Notes: generated from the sequence alone by a model not told the origin. Shown: positions 18,493 to 27,193, numbered from the stretch's first letter. The stretch is 64,000 bases of DNA from Methylacidiphilum infernorum V4 (GCF_000019665.1 NC_010794.1:1736001-1800000); one strand, 5' to 3'. Numbers and translations: made by a program.

Positions 18493-20403
18493 ATGAAAAA
18501 TGATCTTCCTTTAGAAGCCAGAAGTCTGAATGTTATCTTCGCAGGTCATGTCGATCATGGGAAATCAACACTGATTGGAAGGATCCTTTGGGAAACGGAT
18601 AGCATTTCAAAGGAAAAAAAAGAAACAGTCATAGCCTATTGCAAAAAAAACAACATCGATTTTGAATATGCCTTTCTTTTGGATTCCCTGGCTGAAGAAA
18701 GGACTCAAAACATCACTATCGATGTAACCGAGGTGCACTTCTTTTATGGGAAAAGAAGATTCAGAATCATCGATGCCCCGGGGCACCTGGAGTTTTTGAA
18801 AAATATGATCAGCGGGGCAGCCAAAGCCGATTGCGCGGTACTCGTCATTGACGTGACTTCGGGAATCGGAGAGCAAACAAAAAGGCACGCTTTGCTCCTC
18901 TCTCTGTTGGGCATAAAACAGATTGTTATTGCCATGAACAAATTTGACCTTGTCAACTACGACAGGCAAACATACGAGAGATTGAGCAATGAATGTAAAA
19001 GCCTTTTTAAAAAGCTTGGGCTAGATAGCCTATCGATCGTTCCTCTCTCGGCAAAGGCCGGGGAAAACATCATAGGAAGATCTCAGCGGTTCAGCTGGTA
19101 CCATGGTGGAAGCCTGCTTGAAGTCCTGCTCGGTCTTGAATCTTCAGAGTCCGCCGAATGCTCCCCTTTGAGACTTCCCATTCAAGATATCTATCGCTTT
19201 GACAATCGCAGGCTTTTGGCAGGGAGAATTGAATCGGGGAAAATCGAATGCGGAGAGCTGGTCCGCTTTTTCCCGTCGGGCAAGAAAAGCAGGATCAAGG
19301 CTATCCACCATTGGCCAGCCGAAAGTTCGCCTCTTAAAGTGACGGCGGGCAAATCAACGGCGATTCAGATAGAGGATGAAATCTTCATTGAACGTGGAGA
19401 AATTATTGCCCACGAAGATTCCCCACCCCTCGTTGGAACCGATTTTTGCGCAAGATTATTCTGGCTGGGTGACTCTCCCTTGATTGTGGGAGCTCCCTAC
19501 ACTTTTCGGCTGGCTACCGGACAAAGTGTGGCCAGGGTATTGCAGGTGAACAGGGTTATCGATGCCTGCACCCTCGAAGACCTCCAGCCCGTGCCCATGG
19601 AAGTAAAGAAAAATGAAACTGCAGAAATCATTCTCCGCACCTCCGCTCCAATTGCTTGCGATCCCTTTGAAAAAATCCCGATGACGGGAAGGTTTATCCT
19701 GGCCGATAGGGACAGGATATCGGGTGGAGGAATAATACTGAAGGTTCTTCCCAGTAAAGCTGTCCATGAAACCCAGGGCAGATCCCGTATAACGCAGCTC
19801 CAGAGGACTAAATTCCTGGGTCACCGCAGCGGAGTATTTTGGATGACGGGTTTATCGGGATCCGGTAAAACTACACTCTCCAACCGCCTGGAACAGATGC
19901 TTTTCCACAGGGGAATCCTCGCTTATGTCATAGACGGTGACGAACTGCGGACCGGGTTGAGCAAGGATCTAGGATTTGATGTTGAAAGCCGCAGGGAAAA
20001 CATCCGCAGGGCAGCAGAAATGGCAAAAACCCTGGCTAAATCGGGCTTGGTAGTGATCGTTGCCCTCATTTCTCCTTTCGACGTGGATAGAAAGAATGCC
20101 CGGGCGATCTGTGAAAAAGAGGGCATTCTTTTTAAAGAGATTTACGTCGATGCTCCTCTTGACATCTGCAAGTCCAGGGATCCGAAGTTTCTTTACCTTA
20201 AAGCAAGTAAAGGAGAAATTCCTCAAATGACGGGCTTGGATTCCCCTTATGAACCTCCCCAATCTTGTGACCTCCATCTTTTGACCGGGAGTGAGTCTAT
20301 AGAAAGTTGCCTGGGAAAACTCTTGGATTTTATCATTCCCCTCGTCCGCCTTACTCCGGATAAAGAAAAGGACCTCCTGGAAGATCCCGCCGCAGAAATT
20401 TAG
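18493..20403 (+). CDS. cysNC: Bifunctional sulfate adenylyltransferase subunit 1 / adenylyl-sulfate kinase (CysN-CysC fusion)
   Basis: GTPase subunit of ATP sulfurylase fused to APS kinase, as in NodQ. From the ATG at 18493 the protein has 636 residues. The CysN part holds GHVDHGKSTLIGRIL (G1), DAPGHLEFLKNM (G3) and NKFDLV (G4), plus two beta-barrel domains (to about residue 440). The CysC part has MTGLSGSGKTTLSNRLE (P-loop), DGDELRTGLSKDLGF, SRRENIRRAAEMAK and MTGLDSPYEPP. A TTG at 18466 is an alternative start adding nine residues; neither has a strong ribosome-binding site. With cysD it converts sulfate to PAPS for CysH. Confidence 0.93.
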   Translation: MKNDLPLEARSLNVIFAGHVDHGKSTLIGRILWETDSISKEKKETVIAYCKKNNIDFEYAFLLDSLAEERTQNITIDVTEVHFFYGKRRFRIIDAPGHLEFLKNMISGAAKADCAVLVIDVTSGIGEQTKRHALLLSLLGIKQIVIAMNKFDLVNYDRQTYERLSNECKSLFKKLGLDSLSIVPLSAKAGENIIGRSQRFSWYHGGSLLEVLLGLESSESAECSPLRLPIQDIYRFDNRRLLAGRIESGKIECGELVRFFPSGKKSRIKAIHHWPAESSPLKVTAGKSTAIQIEDEIFIERGEIIAHEDSPPLVGTDFCARLFWLGDSPLIVGAPYTFRLATGQSVARVLQVNRVIDACTLEDLQPVPMEVKKNETAEIILRTSAPIACDPFEKIPMTGRFILADRDRISGGGIILKVLPSKAVHETQGRSRITQLQRTKFLGHRSGVFWMTGLSGSGKTTLSNRLEQMLFHRGILAYVIDGDELRTGLSKDLGFDVESRRENIRRAAEMAKTLAKSGLVVIVALISPFDVDRKNARAICEKEGILFKEIYVDAPLDICKSRDPKFLYLKASKGEIPQMTGLDSPYEPPQSCDLHLLTGSESIESCLGKLLDFIIPLVRLTPDKEKDLLEDPAAEI

Positions 20404-20446
20404 TTTTTTTCAAAGAAATCAAATCCCTCGAGGGATGAATGAATTA

Positions 20447-20675
20447 ACCGTTCCATCACGCTTGCTCACTGCTGCTCAAACAGGGGCATAGCTGGCAGAC
20501 TTACTCATCGAGGCGGACGGGGCTGGCGCCTGCTGCGCCTCAGGCCAGAGCCTTCCTTTCCCCAGGCCTGCCTTCCGGCGGAACTCGCCGTAGGGCCGTT
20601 CAAGACGGCCAATATGAGATAAAATGGAAAAGAAAGATTGAAAAAGATTAAATAATTAATCAACTGTTCAAGCCC
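20447..20675 (-). mobile_element. Transposase-less mini-element related to the TnpB insertion sequence (copy B)
   Basis: Sister of the 16004-16228 block, with clear base-by-base similarity along its whole 229 bases, including the GGCCGT/ACGGCC hairpin with loop TCAAG (20594-20610). Right end ACCGTTCCATCACGCTTGCT; left end CAACTGTTCAAGCCC. It carries the tnpB 3' segment (CAGAGCCTTCC, GGCGGAACTCGCCGTAG) but no room for a transposase. It lies 43 bases after cysNC and about 35 bases beyond the moaE stop codon, with its left end toward moaE. It is possibly mobilised, or expressed as a guide RNA, in trans with the intact TnpB at 37843-39045 (inference). Confidence 0.7.
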
Positions 20676-20709
20676 TGGAAGAGAAAGGGGGGGAAGCCCT
20701 GTCCATGTA

Positions 20710-21153
20710 TTATGGCCTTGGAGAGCTAAAAGCGGCAGCCAAGGGATGTTTCCAGATGGGGACCTCGGCTTTTAACCTGTCAACATATTCCTGGGCGAGT
20801 TGAAAAGCTTCCATCCGGTGTTTACTAAAAATTCTTAAAAAAAGAGAGGGTTCTCCTACTCTCACTGTGCCAACCCGGTGCTGGATTTCAATCTTTTGAC
20901 AAGGATATTTTTTCGATAACTCCTCGGCGATCTCGTAAAGAATTTTCTCCGCCATGGGTCGGTAAGCTTCATATTCAAGGCCGGCGATCTGTTGTCCCCT
21001 TTCCATGAGCCTGGCCACTCCCCAAAATTCGATTACGGCTCCTTCCTCTCCTCTAAGGGGAAAGGAAATTGGAGATATGACCAGGGGCTTCTCAGTGATT
21101 AAAACCTCAATTTCCATAAGCTCAAGCTTTAAGTGTCCTTGGTTATCCCCCAC
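20710..21153 (-). CDS. moaE: Molybdopterin synthase catalytic subunit
   Basis: Large subunit of molybdopterin synthase; with thiocarboxylated MoaD it inserts the two dithiolene sulfurs into precursor Z (147 residues). Family motifs are GAVIEFWGVAR, GLEYEAYRPMAEKIL, IEIQHRVGTVRVGEPSLFL (HRxG) and EYVDRLKAEVPIWK (catalytic Lys region). The 5' end overlaps moaD by 11 bases. It is the last gene of moaA-moaD-moaE on the minus strand. Confidence 0.93.
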   Translation of the reverse strand: MGDNQGHLKLELMEIEVLITEKPLVISPISFPLRGEEGAVIEFWGVARLMERGQQIAGLEYEAYRPMAEKILYEIAEELSKKYPCQKIEIQHRVGTVRVGEPSLFLRIFSKHRMEAFQLAQEYVDRLKAEVPIWKHPLAAAFSSPRP

Positions 21154-21448
21154 TAACGGGTGGTATAATGGCCATTTCCTGTGCTTCCTCTATCGGTTGA
21201 TCCCAAGAAGCATACCGGCAGTCTAGGGCCACTCGGGCAGCAGGAATTTTTTCAAAAAAAAGAGGCTCCATCGCCAAGACTATTTCTCTTGGGCTTTGAG
21301 ATCGGCCCACCGAGAGGACCTTTTCATCAAAACCAAGAACAGATCGTGCTTGAGCAAAAGCCACGATTTTTAATTTTTGAGAGGAATCGGAGCCCATATC
21401 GATCTTTGACAACTCCTTTTTTCTGCCGTCTCGATCCTGCCCGTTCAT
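21143..21448 (-). CDS. moaD: Molybdopterin synthase sulfur carrier subunit
   Basis: Ubiquitin-like sulfur carrier (101 residues) ending in the required PPVSGG double glycine, which is adenylated and thiocarboxylated. The core KLKIVAFAQARSVLGFDEK begins after about 25 residues; an internal Met (MGSDSSQKLK) could be the real start, which would give about 84 residues, the usual size. The upstream ATG overlaps the moaA stop as ATGA and is also credible. It lies between moaA and moaE and overlaps both. Confidence 0.9.
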   Translation of the reverse strand: MNGQDRDGRKKELSKIDMGSDSSQKLKIVAFAQARSVLGFDEKVLSVGRSQSPREIVLAMEPLFFEKIPAARVALDCRYASWDQPIEEAQEMAIIPPVSGG

Positions 21449-22458
21449 CCTCCGATGGCTGTCATAGCCCTTCCCGGACTATATTTTTCCCTAAAGGAAT
21501 GCTCTGGGGGTTTCTTTTGCAAAGCCCACTCGAAACTCTTGTACAAGCCTAAAGGATCAACGGTAGGCCTTAAAAAACCCTTGATGTCTATTTCCAAGTG
21601 GTTCCCCAAACAGGGTCTTATAAAGCCGTCACTGGTTAGACGCATTTTATTGCAGTTATCACAAAAATGGAAATCGGAGAGTGCGCCAATGAACCCGACA
21701 ATCGCATTGCGGGATTTCATCCGGAAATATTTCGCCGGGCCCTGGCCCCATTTTTTTTCCAAGGGCTCGAGTTCGTCTCCTTTTTCCAGTCTCTGCTTGA
21801 CTTGGTAAACGGAAAGGAAATTTTCCTTGGAAATCTTTGTCGTGTAACTTATGGGCATAAGCTCGATGAATCGAATGATGAGGTTTTTTTCCGCCGCAAA
21901 ATTGATCAGGGGTAAAATTTCCTCCTCGTTTATTCCCTTGAGAAGAACCGTGTTCAGTTTAATCGGTTCTATTCCTACCTTTCTGCATTCTTCAATGCCT
22001 TCAAGCACGGGAACAATATCCCCTCCCGTAATCTTTTTGTAAAGAGAAGGCTTTAGCGTGTCGAGACTAACATTAATGCCGGCAATTTGTGCCTCCTTGA
22101 GTTCCCGGGCGTAATATCCCAAAAGGGTGCCATTGGTTGAAAGCCTAACGGAAGAAATCCCCGGAGTGCGGGTGAGCCTCCGGATGAAGGCAAGGGTGCC
22201 TTTCCTGACGAGCGGCTCCCCTCCAGTGATCCTAAAATCCCTAAAACCATGCTTCATCGCCCCATGGAAAACCACGGCATACAACTCCTCGAAGGAAAGC
22301 TGGCTGTCTTTCTTGGACAAGAAGCCTAAATCTTGAGGGAAGCAGTAAATACACCTTTCATTACACCGATCCGTTACCGAAATGCGTAAATAGTGAACTT
22401 TTGTCGATTCAGCTTGGGTTTTGATGCCGCCATCAGTCTCAATATTTTCCTTAAACAT
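21445..22458 (-). CDS. moaA: GTP 3',8-cyclase
   Basis: Radical-SAM enzyme for the first step of molybdenum cofactor synthesis (337 residues). The first cluster motif is RCNERCIYCF (CxxxCxxC). The second 4Fe-4S site is FCDNCNKMRLTSDGFIRPCL (CxxC-x13-C), and the protein ends with GG. FRITGGEPLVRKG and VRLSTNGTLL are also present. A general Mo cofactor pathway next to nitrogenase and sulfate genes fits a cell using molybdoenzymes, though FeMo-co itself does not need MoaA. Confidence 0.95.
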   Translation of the reverse strand: MFKENIETDGGIKTQAESTKVHYLRISVTDRCNERCIYCFPQDLGFLSKKDSQLSFEELYAVVFHGAMKHGFRDFRITGGEPLVRKGTLAFIRRLTRTPGISSVRLSTNGTLLGYYARELKEAQIAGINVSLDTLKPSLYKKITGGDIVPVLEGIEECRKVGIEPIKLNTVLLKGINEEEILPLINFAAEKNLIIRFIELMPISYTTKISKENFLSVYQVKQRLEKGDELEPLEKKWGQGPAKYFRMKSRNAIVGFIGALSDFHFCDNCNKMRLTSDGFIRPCLGNHLEIDIKGFLRPTVDPLGLYKSFEWALQKKPPEHSFREKYSPGRAMTAIGG

Positions 22459-22473
22459 AATTAAGTATTTTCC

Positions 22474-22863
22474 TTAGCCATAGCTTTTGAAAAATTTCCT
22501 CTTTTCAGGATCGGTTTCAAATGGTTTTTCAATTTTCTTTTCCCCTTGAGATTCTCCCTCCTTCTTGGATTGCCACTCCTTGGCTACTTTGAGATAGGAA
22601 AGCCTCAGTTCGGTAAGAATATGTTCCAGTGCATGATGTTCTTCAGCAGTCAGATTGCCCTGGGTCTTTGCTTTCAAAGCTTCAAGTTGATCGATCGCTT
22701 CGGCTGCTTCTTGAAGCTTGGGAGATTGCAGCTCATGACCAGGCGCTTTTATTAGTCCAAGGAAAAAAAGGACTTCATGATACTTCATCATGACAAGGCT
22801 CACGAAATTTCTGGTAATCTCTTCAGGGGTATATCCAGAACCAGGCATATTATTTCCCTCCAT
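22474..22863 (-). CDS. DUF1844 domain protein
   Basis: A 129-residue helical protein of unknown function. The EITRNFVSLVMMKYHEVLFF, QEAAEAIDQLEALKAKTQGN and LTAEEHHALEHILTELRLSY blocks match the DUF1844 family found in PVC bacteria and others. It is followed by a charged, Lys/Glu-rich tail. The start could be the ATG at 22863 or the in-frame ATG five codons later. It is 15 bases upstream of moaA on the same strand, so it may be cotranscribed with it, but a role in Mo cofactor synthesis is not implied by the family. Confidence 0.8.
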   Translation of the reverse strand: MEGNNMPGSGYTPEEITRNFVSLVMMKYHEVLFFLGLIKAPGHELQSPKLQEAAEAIDQLEALKAKTQGNLTAEEHHALEHILTELRLSYLKVAKEWQSKKEGESQGEKKIEKPFETDPEKRKFFKSYG

Positions 22864-22899
22864 GTTCTTGCTTGTTTACTCCAAAATAAAGGTGCGAAG

Positions 22900-25443
22900 C
22901 TAAGGGTAAACAACTCCTATTACACTGTCTTGAGAGCTGAAAATTCTTTGGGCGGCTTCATTGAGCTCATCCAGGGTGAGTCGTTCAATTTTTTTTATTT
23001 TCTTTTCCTCGTAATCCCAACCCAGTCCAAGAAGAGCGTCGATCGTGGAACGCACGACATAAGAAGAAGGATATTGAGAGGCGATCTTTTCTTCACTGAG
23101 AAGTTTAGCCCTCGCCCTTTGCAGTTCTTCTTGAGAAAATCCCTCCCTGCATATTTCTTCCACCACCTCCTTGATGAGTTTTTCAACTTCTTCTTTGTAT
23201 TGTGGATCGGTGCCTGCGATAATGGAAAAGGATCCTCCCTTCCATCCCAAAAAACGCGAAGGAAAAACAAAATAAGCTAACCCTTTTTCTTCTCTTACTT
23301 TTATAAAAAGCCTTGATCCAAGGTCAGAAAGAATTTCGGCTATGACTTCGATGGGGACCTGGACGGGATCGTTAATCGGAGGAATCCTAAAAGAAAGCCC
23401 GACTATCGCCTGTTCTTTGCCCGGGATTCGCTGCTCAACCCTCAAGGGCTTCTCAAGCTTGGGATAGGGCCAATCCCATTCTTTAGGAATCGCTTTTTTA
23501 GGGAAGTCGGAAAAGAAAGATTCAATCCGTTTCAACTCTTTCTCTGGATCGATCGGTCCGCTGATCCCTAGTACCATTCTATTGGTCTGAAAGATCGTAA
23601 GAATAAACTGCCGTATATCTTCACCGGTAATCTGTTCCAAGGCTTCTTCCGTCCCCAGGGGATCGTAAGCGTAAGGATGGTTCTGCCAAAGAGCCTTTCT
23701 TAAGAGGGACTGGGCAATATAGACCGGATCGTCCATCATTGAGCGGATTTGATGGATCTGTTTTCTCTTTTCAATTTCTAGTTCTGTTTCGAGGCAAGCA
23801 GGCTCGTGGATCATTTCAGAAAAAATGCCCAGGGCGTTTTGCCACTCCTCGCTCAAACTTTCAAGATAAAGTCCCGCCGTGTTGTTTCCCGAATCCGCTC
23901 CAAAACTTCCTCCAATAACCTCAATGTCCCTGGCGAGTTTTTCAGCCGATCTCCGTTGCGTGCCTTTAACAAGGATGGCGGCGGCAAGTTTCGATAGGCC
24001 ATTCTTGCTTGGAGGTTCCCACAAAGGTCCTCCATCAAAAGTGGCTCGGTAATATTGAAGAGGCAAAGGATCGGTACGGTATATAAGCTGTATGCCGTTT
24101 GAAAGCTCAAAATGTTTTGATGAAGGCTCCGCAAGAGAGGAAGAAACGACTTTCGATTTATGTTTTTTGGGGATGATCTGCACTTGATTGAGTTTCTCTT
24201 CACGAAAATACATAGGGATAAGATCGAGGATTTTTTCTTTTTCCAAAGTATAAAGCCTATGTAAAAAACTCTCTCTAAACAAAGGATCCTTGAACATCAG
24301 CCATCCGCTACCCACGGTCTCGGCCCGGGATCTTGCCGATCGCAACTCTCTAAGCGATTGAGAAAATTGCTGCCTTATGCAGAGAATAAATTCCTCTTCG
24401 GTTATTCCTCTTTGAGGAAAGCCGAGCAGTTCTTCCCAAATTTTCTCACCGACTCTCTCGACATTTTCAGGGCCGCATTGGGCTTCAATACCGAACAGGC
24501 CCAGGGAGTCATCAGCAAAAAAAAAGGAATCCACCTGTTGAGCAATGGCTTCTTTTTCAACCAGTTTCTGATGCAAAAGAGAACTGCGGGTTTGGGCTAG
24601 AAAGGTTGAAAAAACATTTAAAGCGACGGCATCCTCATGCCCCCATCCCGGAACGCGAAACACGAAGCAAAGCCTGCCCACTTCCGTCTGGATTTCTTTT
24701 GAGGCAAACCTCCGAGAAAGCTGGGGAGGTTCATCGGGAAGATCGAGCGGTTCTAAAAACCCTGTCGGTTGATTCGATAAGATTTCCTTGGTTTTTGCAA
24801 AAACTGCCTCTGAAGAAACAGCACCAGAAACGACAACAAAGACGTTTTGGGGAACATAGCGACGATGGTAATAGTCCAACACCGCTTCTCTATCGATCGC
24901 ATCAAACAGTCCGGGTAGGCCGATGATGGGATACTTTAAAGGGTGCCTGCTAAAAGCCGTCTTTAAGGCCAGCTCAAAAAGCAGGCTATCCGGATCATCT
25001 TCAACCATGGCAATCTCCCGGCGGATTACCTCCTTTTCTTGGTCAAATTCATCGGGAGGGATGGCAGCATGGAAAACGATATCAGCAAGAATCTCCAAGG
25101 CTTCTTTCCAATGAGTGGAAGGAAGGTCGACATGATACACCGTCCGGTTATAAGTGGTATAAGCATTAAGATGGCCTCCAAGGGATTGCATCTCCCATGC
25201 AATTTGATTGCCCTTTCTTTTATCCGTTCCTTTAAAAAGGAGGTGTTCGAGAAGATGGGAAATTCCCGATCCCGCATACTTTCCCTCATGAATGCTCCCC
25301 GTTGCACACCAAAATTGAAGCGAAACAACATCGGCTTGGTGGAAAGGATCGACAAGAACGGTTAAGCCATTGGGCAGTTCTTCTTGATCGATTTGGGGAA
25401 ATAAAGATAGAGAAGAGGGCAAGGGTAGGGCTAAGGCGGGCAT
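22900..25443 (-). CDS. Two-module M16 family zinc metallopeptidase
   Basis: Insulinase/pitrilysin family peptidase of 847 residues made of two tandem M16 modules. The first carries the inverted zinc motif HLLEH (near residue 63, in SHLLEHLLFKGTDKR) and the downstream glutamate in EKEVIRREIAMVEDDPD, so it should be catalytic. The second module (from about residue 430, ELSNGIQLIYRTDPLPL) lacks HxxEH and ends with REEKGLAYFVFPSR and SRxF-like regions, as in inactive partner modules. The fused arrangement resembles PqqL/PqqF-type and plant processing peptidase pairs. No signal peptide is obvious. Substrate unknown. Confidence 0.87.
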   Translation of the reverse strand: MPALALPLPSSLSLFPQIDQEELPNGLTVLVDPFHQADVVSLQFWCATGSIHEGKYAGSGISHLLEHLLFKGTDKRKGNQIAWEMQSLGGHLNAYTTYNRTVYHVDLPSTHWKEALEILADIVFHAAIPPDEFDQEKEVIRREIAMVEDDPDSLLFELALKTAFSRHPLKYPIIGLPGLFDAIDREAVLDYYHRRYVPQNVFVVVSGAVSSEAVFAKTKEILSNQPTGFLEPLDLPDEPPQLSRRFASKEIQTEVGRLCFVFRVPGWGHEDAVALNVFSTFLAQTRSSLLHQKLVEKEAIAQQVDSFFFADDSLGLFGIEAQCGPENVERVGEKIWEELLGFPQRGITEEEFILCIRQQFSQSLRELRSARSRAETVGSGWLMFKDPLFRESFLHRLYTLEKEKILDLIPMYFREEKLNQVQIIPKKHKSKVVSSSLAEPSSKHFELSNGIQLIYRTDPLPLQYYRATFDGGPLWEPPSKNGLSKLAAAILVKGTQRRSAEKLARDIEVIGGSFGADSGNNTAGLYLESLSEEWQNALGIFSEMIHEPACLETELEIEKRKQIHQIRSMMDDPVYIAQSLLRKALWQNHPYAYDPLGTEEALEQITGEDIRQFILTIFQTNRMVLGISGPIDPEKELKRIESFFSDFPKKAIPKEWDWPYPKLEKPLRVEQRIPGKEQAIVGLSFRIPPINDPVQVPIEVIAEILSDLGSRLFIKVREEKGLAYFVFPSRFLGWKGGSFSIIAGTDPQYKEEVEKLIKEVVEEICREGFSQEELQRARAKLLSEEKIASQYPSSYVVRSTIDALLGLGWDYEEKKIKKIERLTLDELNEAAQRIFSSQDSVIGVVYP

Positions 25444-25481
25444 AATAAATTCCTACTTAGAAAAGGAGAAAAGAAAGGTTC

Positions 25482-25973
25482 TTATTCCTTGGAATGATTA
25501 GGGGTTTTTCCAGAGTCGTCTACCTTTTTTTTGCGTTTTGAAGAAGACTTTCCTTCCTTTCTTGCCTTTTCCTTTTGAGCCGTTTTGGACCGGATCGGCA
25601 GAAAGGGTTTTACAAAGGCTGCAGTAAAACTATAGCCTTTTTGAAAATCTTTCATATCCCCCATATCGGTTTTCCCAAGAAGTCCATACAGATCCATGTT
25701 TTTGATCATCTGTCCAAAATCCCTGCAACTTTTAACTCCCCACTCGTTGAGAACCAACTTGCTCATCGGACCAAACTCCTTAAGAGCATAATCTTTCAAA
25801 CCCTCAAGAATCTGCTTCCCACTGAGTTGTTCAATCTTCTGGTGCTTCTGTTTCCCCATGGTCTTCAGGGTATATTCCAGGCCATCTCGAACAAAATAGT
25901 AACTTTCCTTTAAATACCGGGAATCTTTCTCGACTATTTCTTCGACAATCGTTGTAAAGTCACGTTTGCGCAT
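25482..25973 (-). CDS. Minf_1886/TIGR04138 family protein (PVC-specific, unknown function)
   Basis: A 163-residue protein of a family seen in Verrucomicrobia and Planctomycetes. The IVEKDSRYLKESYYFVRDGL and YTLKTMGKQKHQKIEQLSGK stretches and the central ALKEFGPMSKLVLNEWGVKS block are characteristic. The C-terminus is strongly basic (KKKVDD after RSKTAQKEKARKEGKS), suggesting nucleic acid or ribosome contact, but no function is known. It follows a 53-residue membrane protein by five bases and precedes the M16 peptidase by 38 bases. Confidence 0.85.
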   Translation of the reverse strand: MRKRDFTTIVEEIVEKDSRYLKESYYFVRDGLEYTLKTMGKQKHQKIEQLSGKQILEGLKDYALKEFGPMSKLVLNEWGVKSCRDFGQMIKNMDLYGLLGKTDMGDMKDFQKGYSFTAAFVKPFLPIRSKTAQKEKARKEGKSSSKRKKKVDDSGKTPNHSKE

Positions 25974-25977
25974 ACAC

Positions 25978-26139
25978 TCACCTCGTTGGTTTGCTCGTTA
26001 AATCGACAGATCGGTCTAATTGAAAAAGAGACAAAAACCTGTAGAAACTTCTCCCCGCCTGGGTTAGAACGCATAGAATCACCAAAAAGAGAATAAGGGC
26101 TTGTTCTTTGCGGGTAAACCATGAATTAAACCAGTTCAA
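25978..26139 (-). CDS. Small single-span membrane protein with TTG start
   Basis: A 53-residue frame. It starts at TTG (26137-26139) with AGGAA six bases in front and stops at TGA (25978-25980), five bases before the ATG of the Minf_1886-family gene. The sequence begins LNWFNSWFTRKEQALILF and continues with one hydrophobic helix, then RSFYRFLSLFQLDRSVDL. The FTRKEQALILFLVIL part resembles the membrane anchor at the start of ComEA-type proteins, but no helix-hairpin-helix domain follows. Tight spacing with the next gene supports it being translated. Confidence 0.6.
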   Translation of the reverse strand: MNWFNSWFTRKEQALILFLVILCVLTQAGRSFYRFLSLFQLDRSVDLTSKPTR

Positions 26140-26341
26140 GATTTATTCCTATTCTACAACTTCCTTTATTTAATGAAATAACTTTATTTAAACACCTTTT
26201 CTTTTTTTAAGATAATCGATCTAAAAAAAAATTAAAAAAAAACAGTTTTTTTCTTCATCGCAACAACCACACAAGCTAATTGTTTAAACATTTGCCTAAG
26301 GCTGTTAAACTAAAATCTTTTTATCTTTACCGGATGATTTC
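26140..26341. other. AT-rich divergent intergenic region
   Basis: About 200 bases, very A+T-rich with long A and T runs, between the minus-strand small membrane protein and the plus-strand binding-protein-like gene. It must hold both promoters, but no box pair is clear enough to mark. Confidence 0.4.
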
Positions 26342-27193
26342 ATGAGTCTTCATCTTTTAGTCCCCGAGGGGCATCTTCCTGAAACCCTTCTTTCAGATTA
26401 TCGAACCCGACTCGGAGAGGAGCTTTTGGCTTTTTTCTACAAGGATGAAAATAGTGCCGTAGAACAAATCAAAAGGCAGGATTTCGACATAGTAGCAATA
26501 ACCGACCGAATGGCTTTCCTGCTTATCGGCCAAGGCCTTCTTGCCCGGCTCCCCGTGGAGAAAAAACTTTTGCCCCCCATCGATCATAAATTTTTATTCC
26601 ATTATTATGACCAGGCCAATACCTATTGCTGGCCCTACGGGTGGACACTCCTCGGTATCAGCTGGATTCCACGTCCCCATTTAAAGAACTATCCTTTGCG
26701 CTGGTCAGATCTCGCTGCTTCCACCTACGAGATTGTTTATCCCCTCGACAGTCTTCTCAAGGCTATGATCATTCATTCTCTTTCCCTGCGTTCTTCAGTA
26801 AAATCCTCCCTTCCTTTAAACAATCCCTCCCCCGCCCTTGCCGTTTACGTCGATACGGTTTCCGAGCTTTTAAAAAAAACCGAAAAAGAGTCCAACCGCG
26901 TGGTTGTTTTACCCAAGGATTATTCTTGGATTACCCTTTATCATTGGGCTGTCCCTATCCCTAAAAAAGAGATGAATTTTGATAAGATCAAAGAATGTCT
27001 CTTTTTCCTTTGCAACCCCCAGCAGCAAGCCGCCATTCTTTCTTGCAACTGGATTGGAGCCGTTTCCATGGAAACCTACATGAAGACAGCGGAAAACCAG
27101 AGAAAATCTTCCCTTATCTATCCTCCCGCACATTATTTAAATCTCTGTCGGTTCTTTCGTATGGATCGTTATCCTTTATTTTCATCAAGGTGA
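26342..27193 (+). CDS. Periplasmic binding protein-like (PotD-type fold) protein without signal peptide
   Basis: A 283-residue protein. FDIVAITDRMAFLLIGQGLL followed by RLPVEKKLLPPIDHKF and TYCWPYGWTLLGISW has the order of spermidine/putrescine-type substrate-binding proteins (a xDVVxxSD block, a Leu-rich block, then xxPYxWGTxGI). The start at 26342 gives no signal sequence or lipobox, and the protein is shorter than PotD (about 350). No ABC ATPase or permease is adjacent. It may be a cytoplasmic ligand-binding protein or a degenerate exported one. No confident function. Confidence 0.6.
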   Translation: MSLHLLVPEGHLPETLLSDYRTRLGEELLAFFYKDENSAVEQIKRQDFDIVAITDRMAFLLIGQGLLARLPVEKKLLPPIDHKFLFHYYDQANTYCWPYGWTLLGISWIPRPHLKNYPLRWSDLAASTYEIVYPLDSLLKAMIIHSLSLRSSVKSSLPLNNPSPALAVYVDTVSELLKKTEKESNRVVVLPKDYSWITLYHWAVPIPKKEMNFDKIKECLFFLCNPQQQAAILSCNWIGAVSMETYMKTAENQRKSSLIYPPAHYLNLCRFFRMDRYPLFSSR

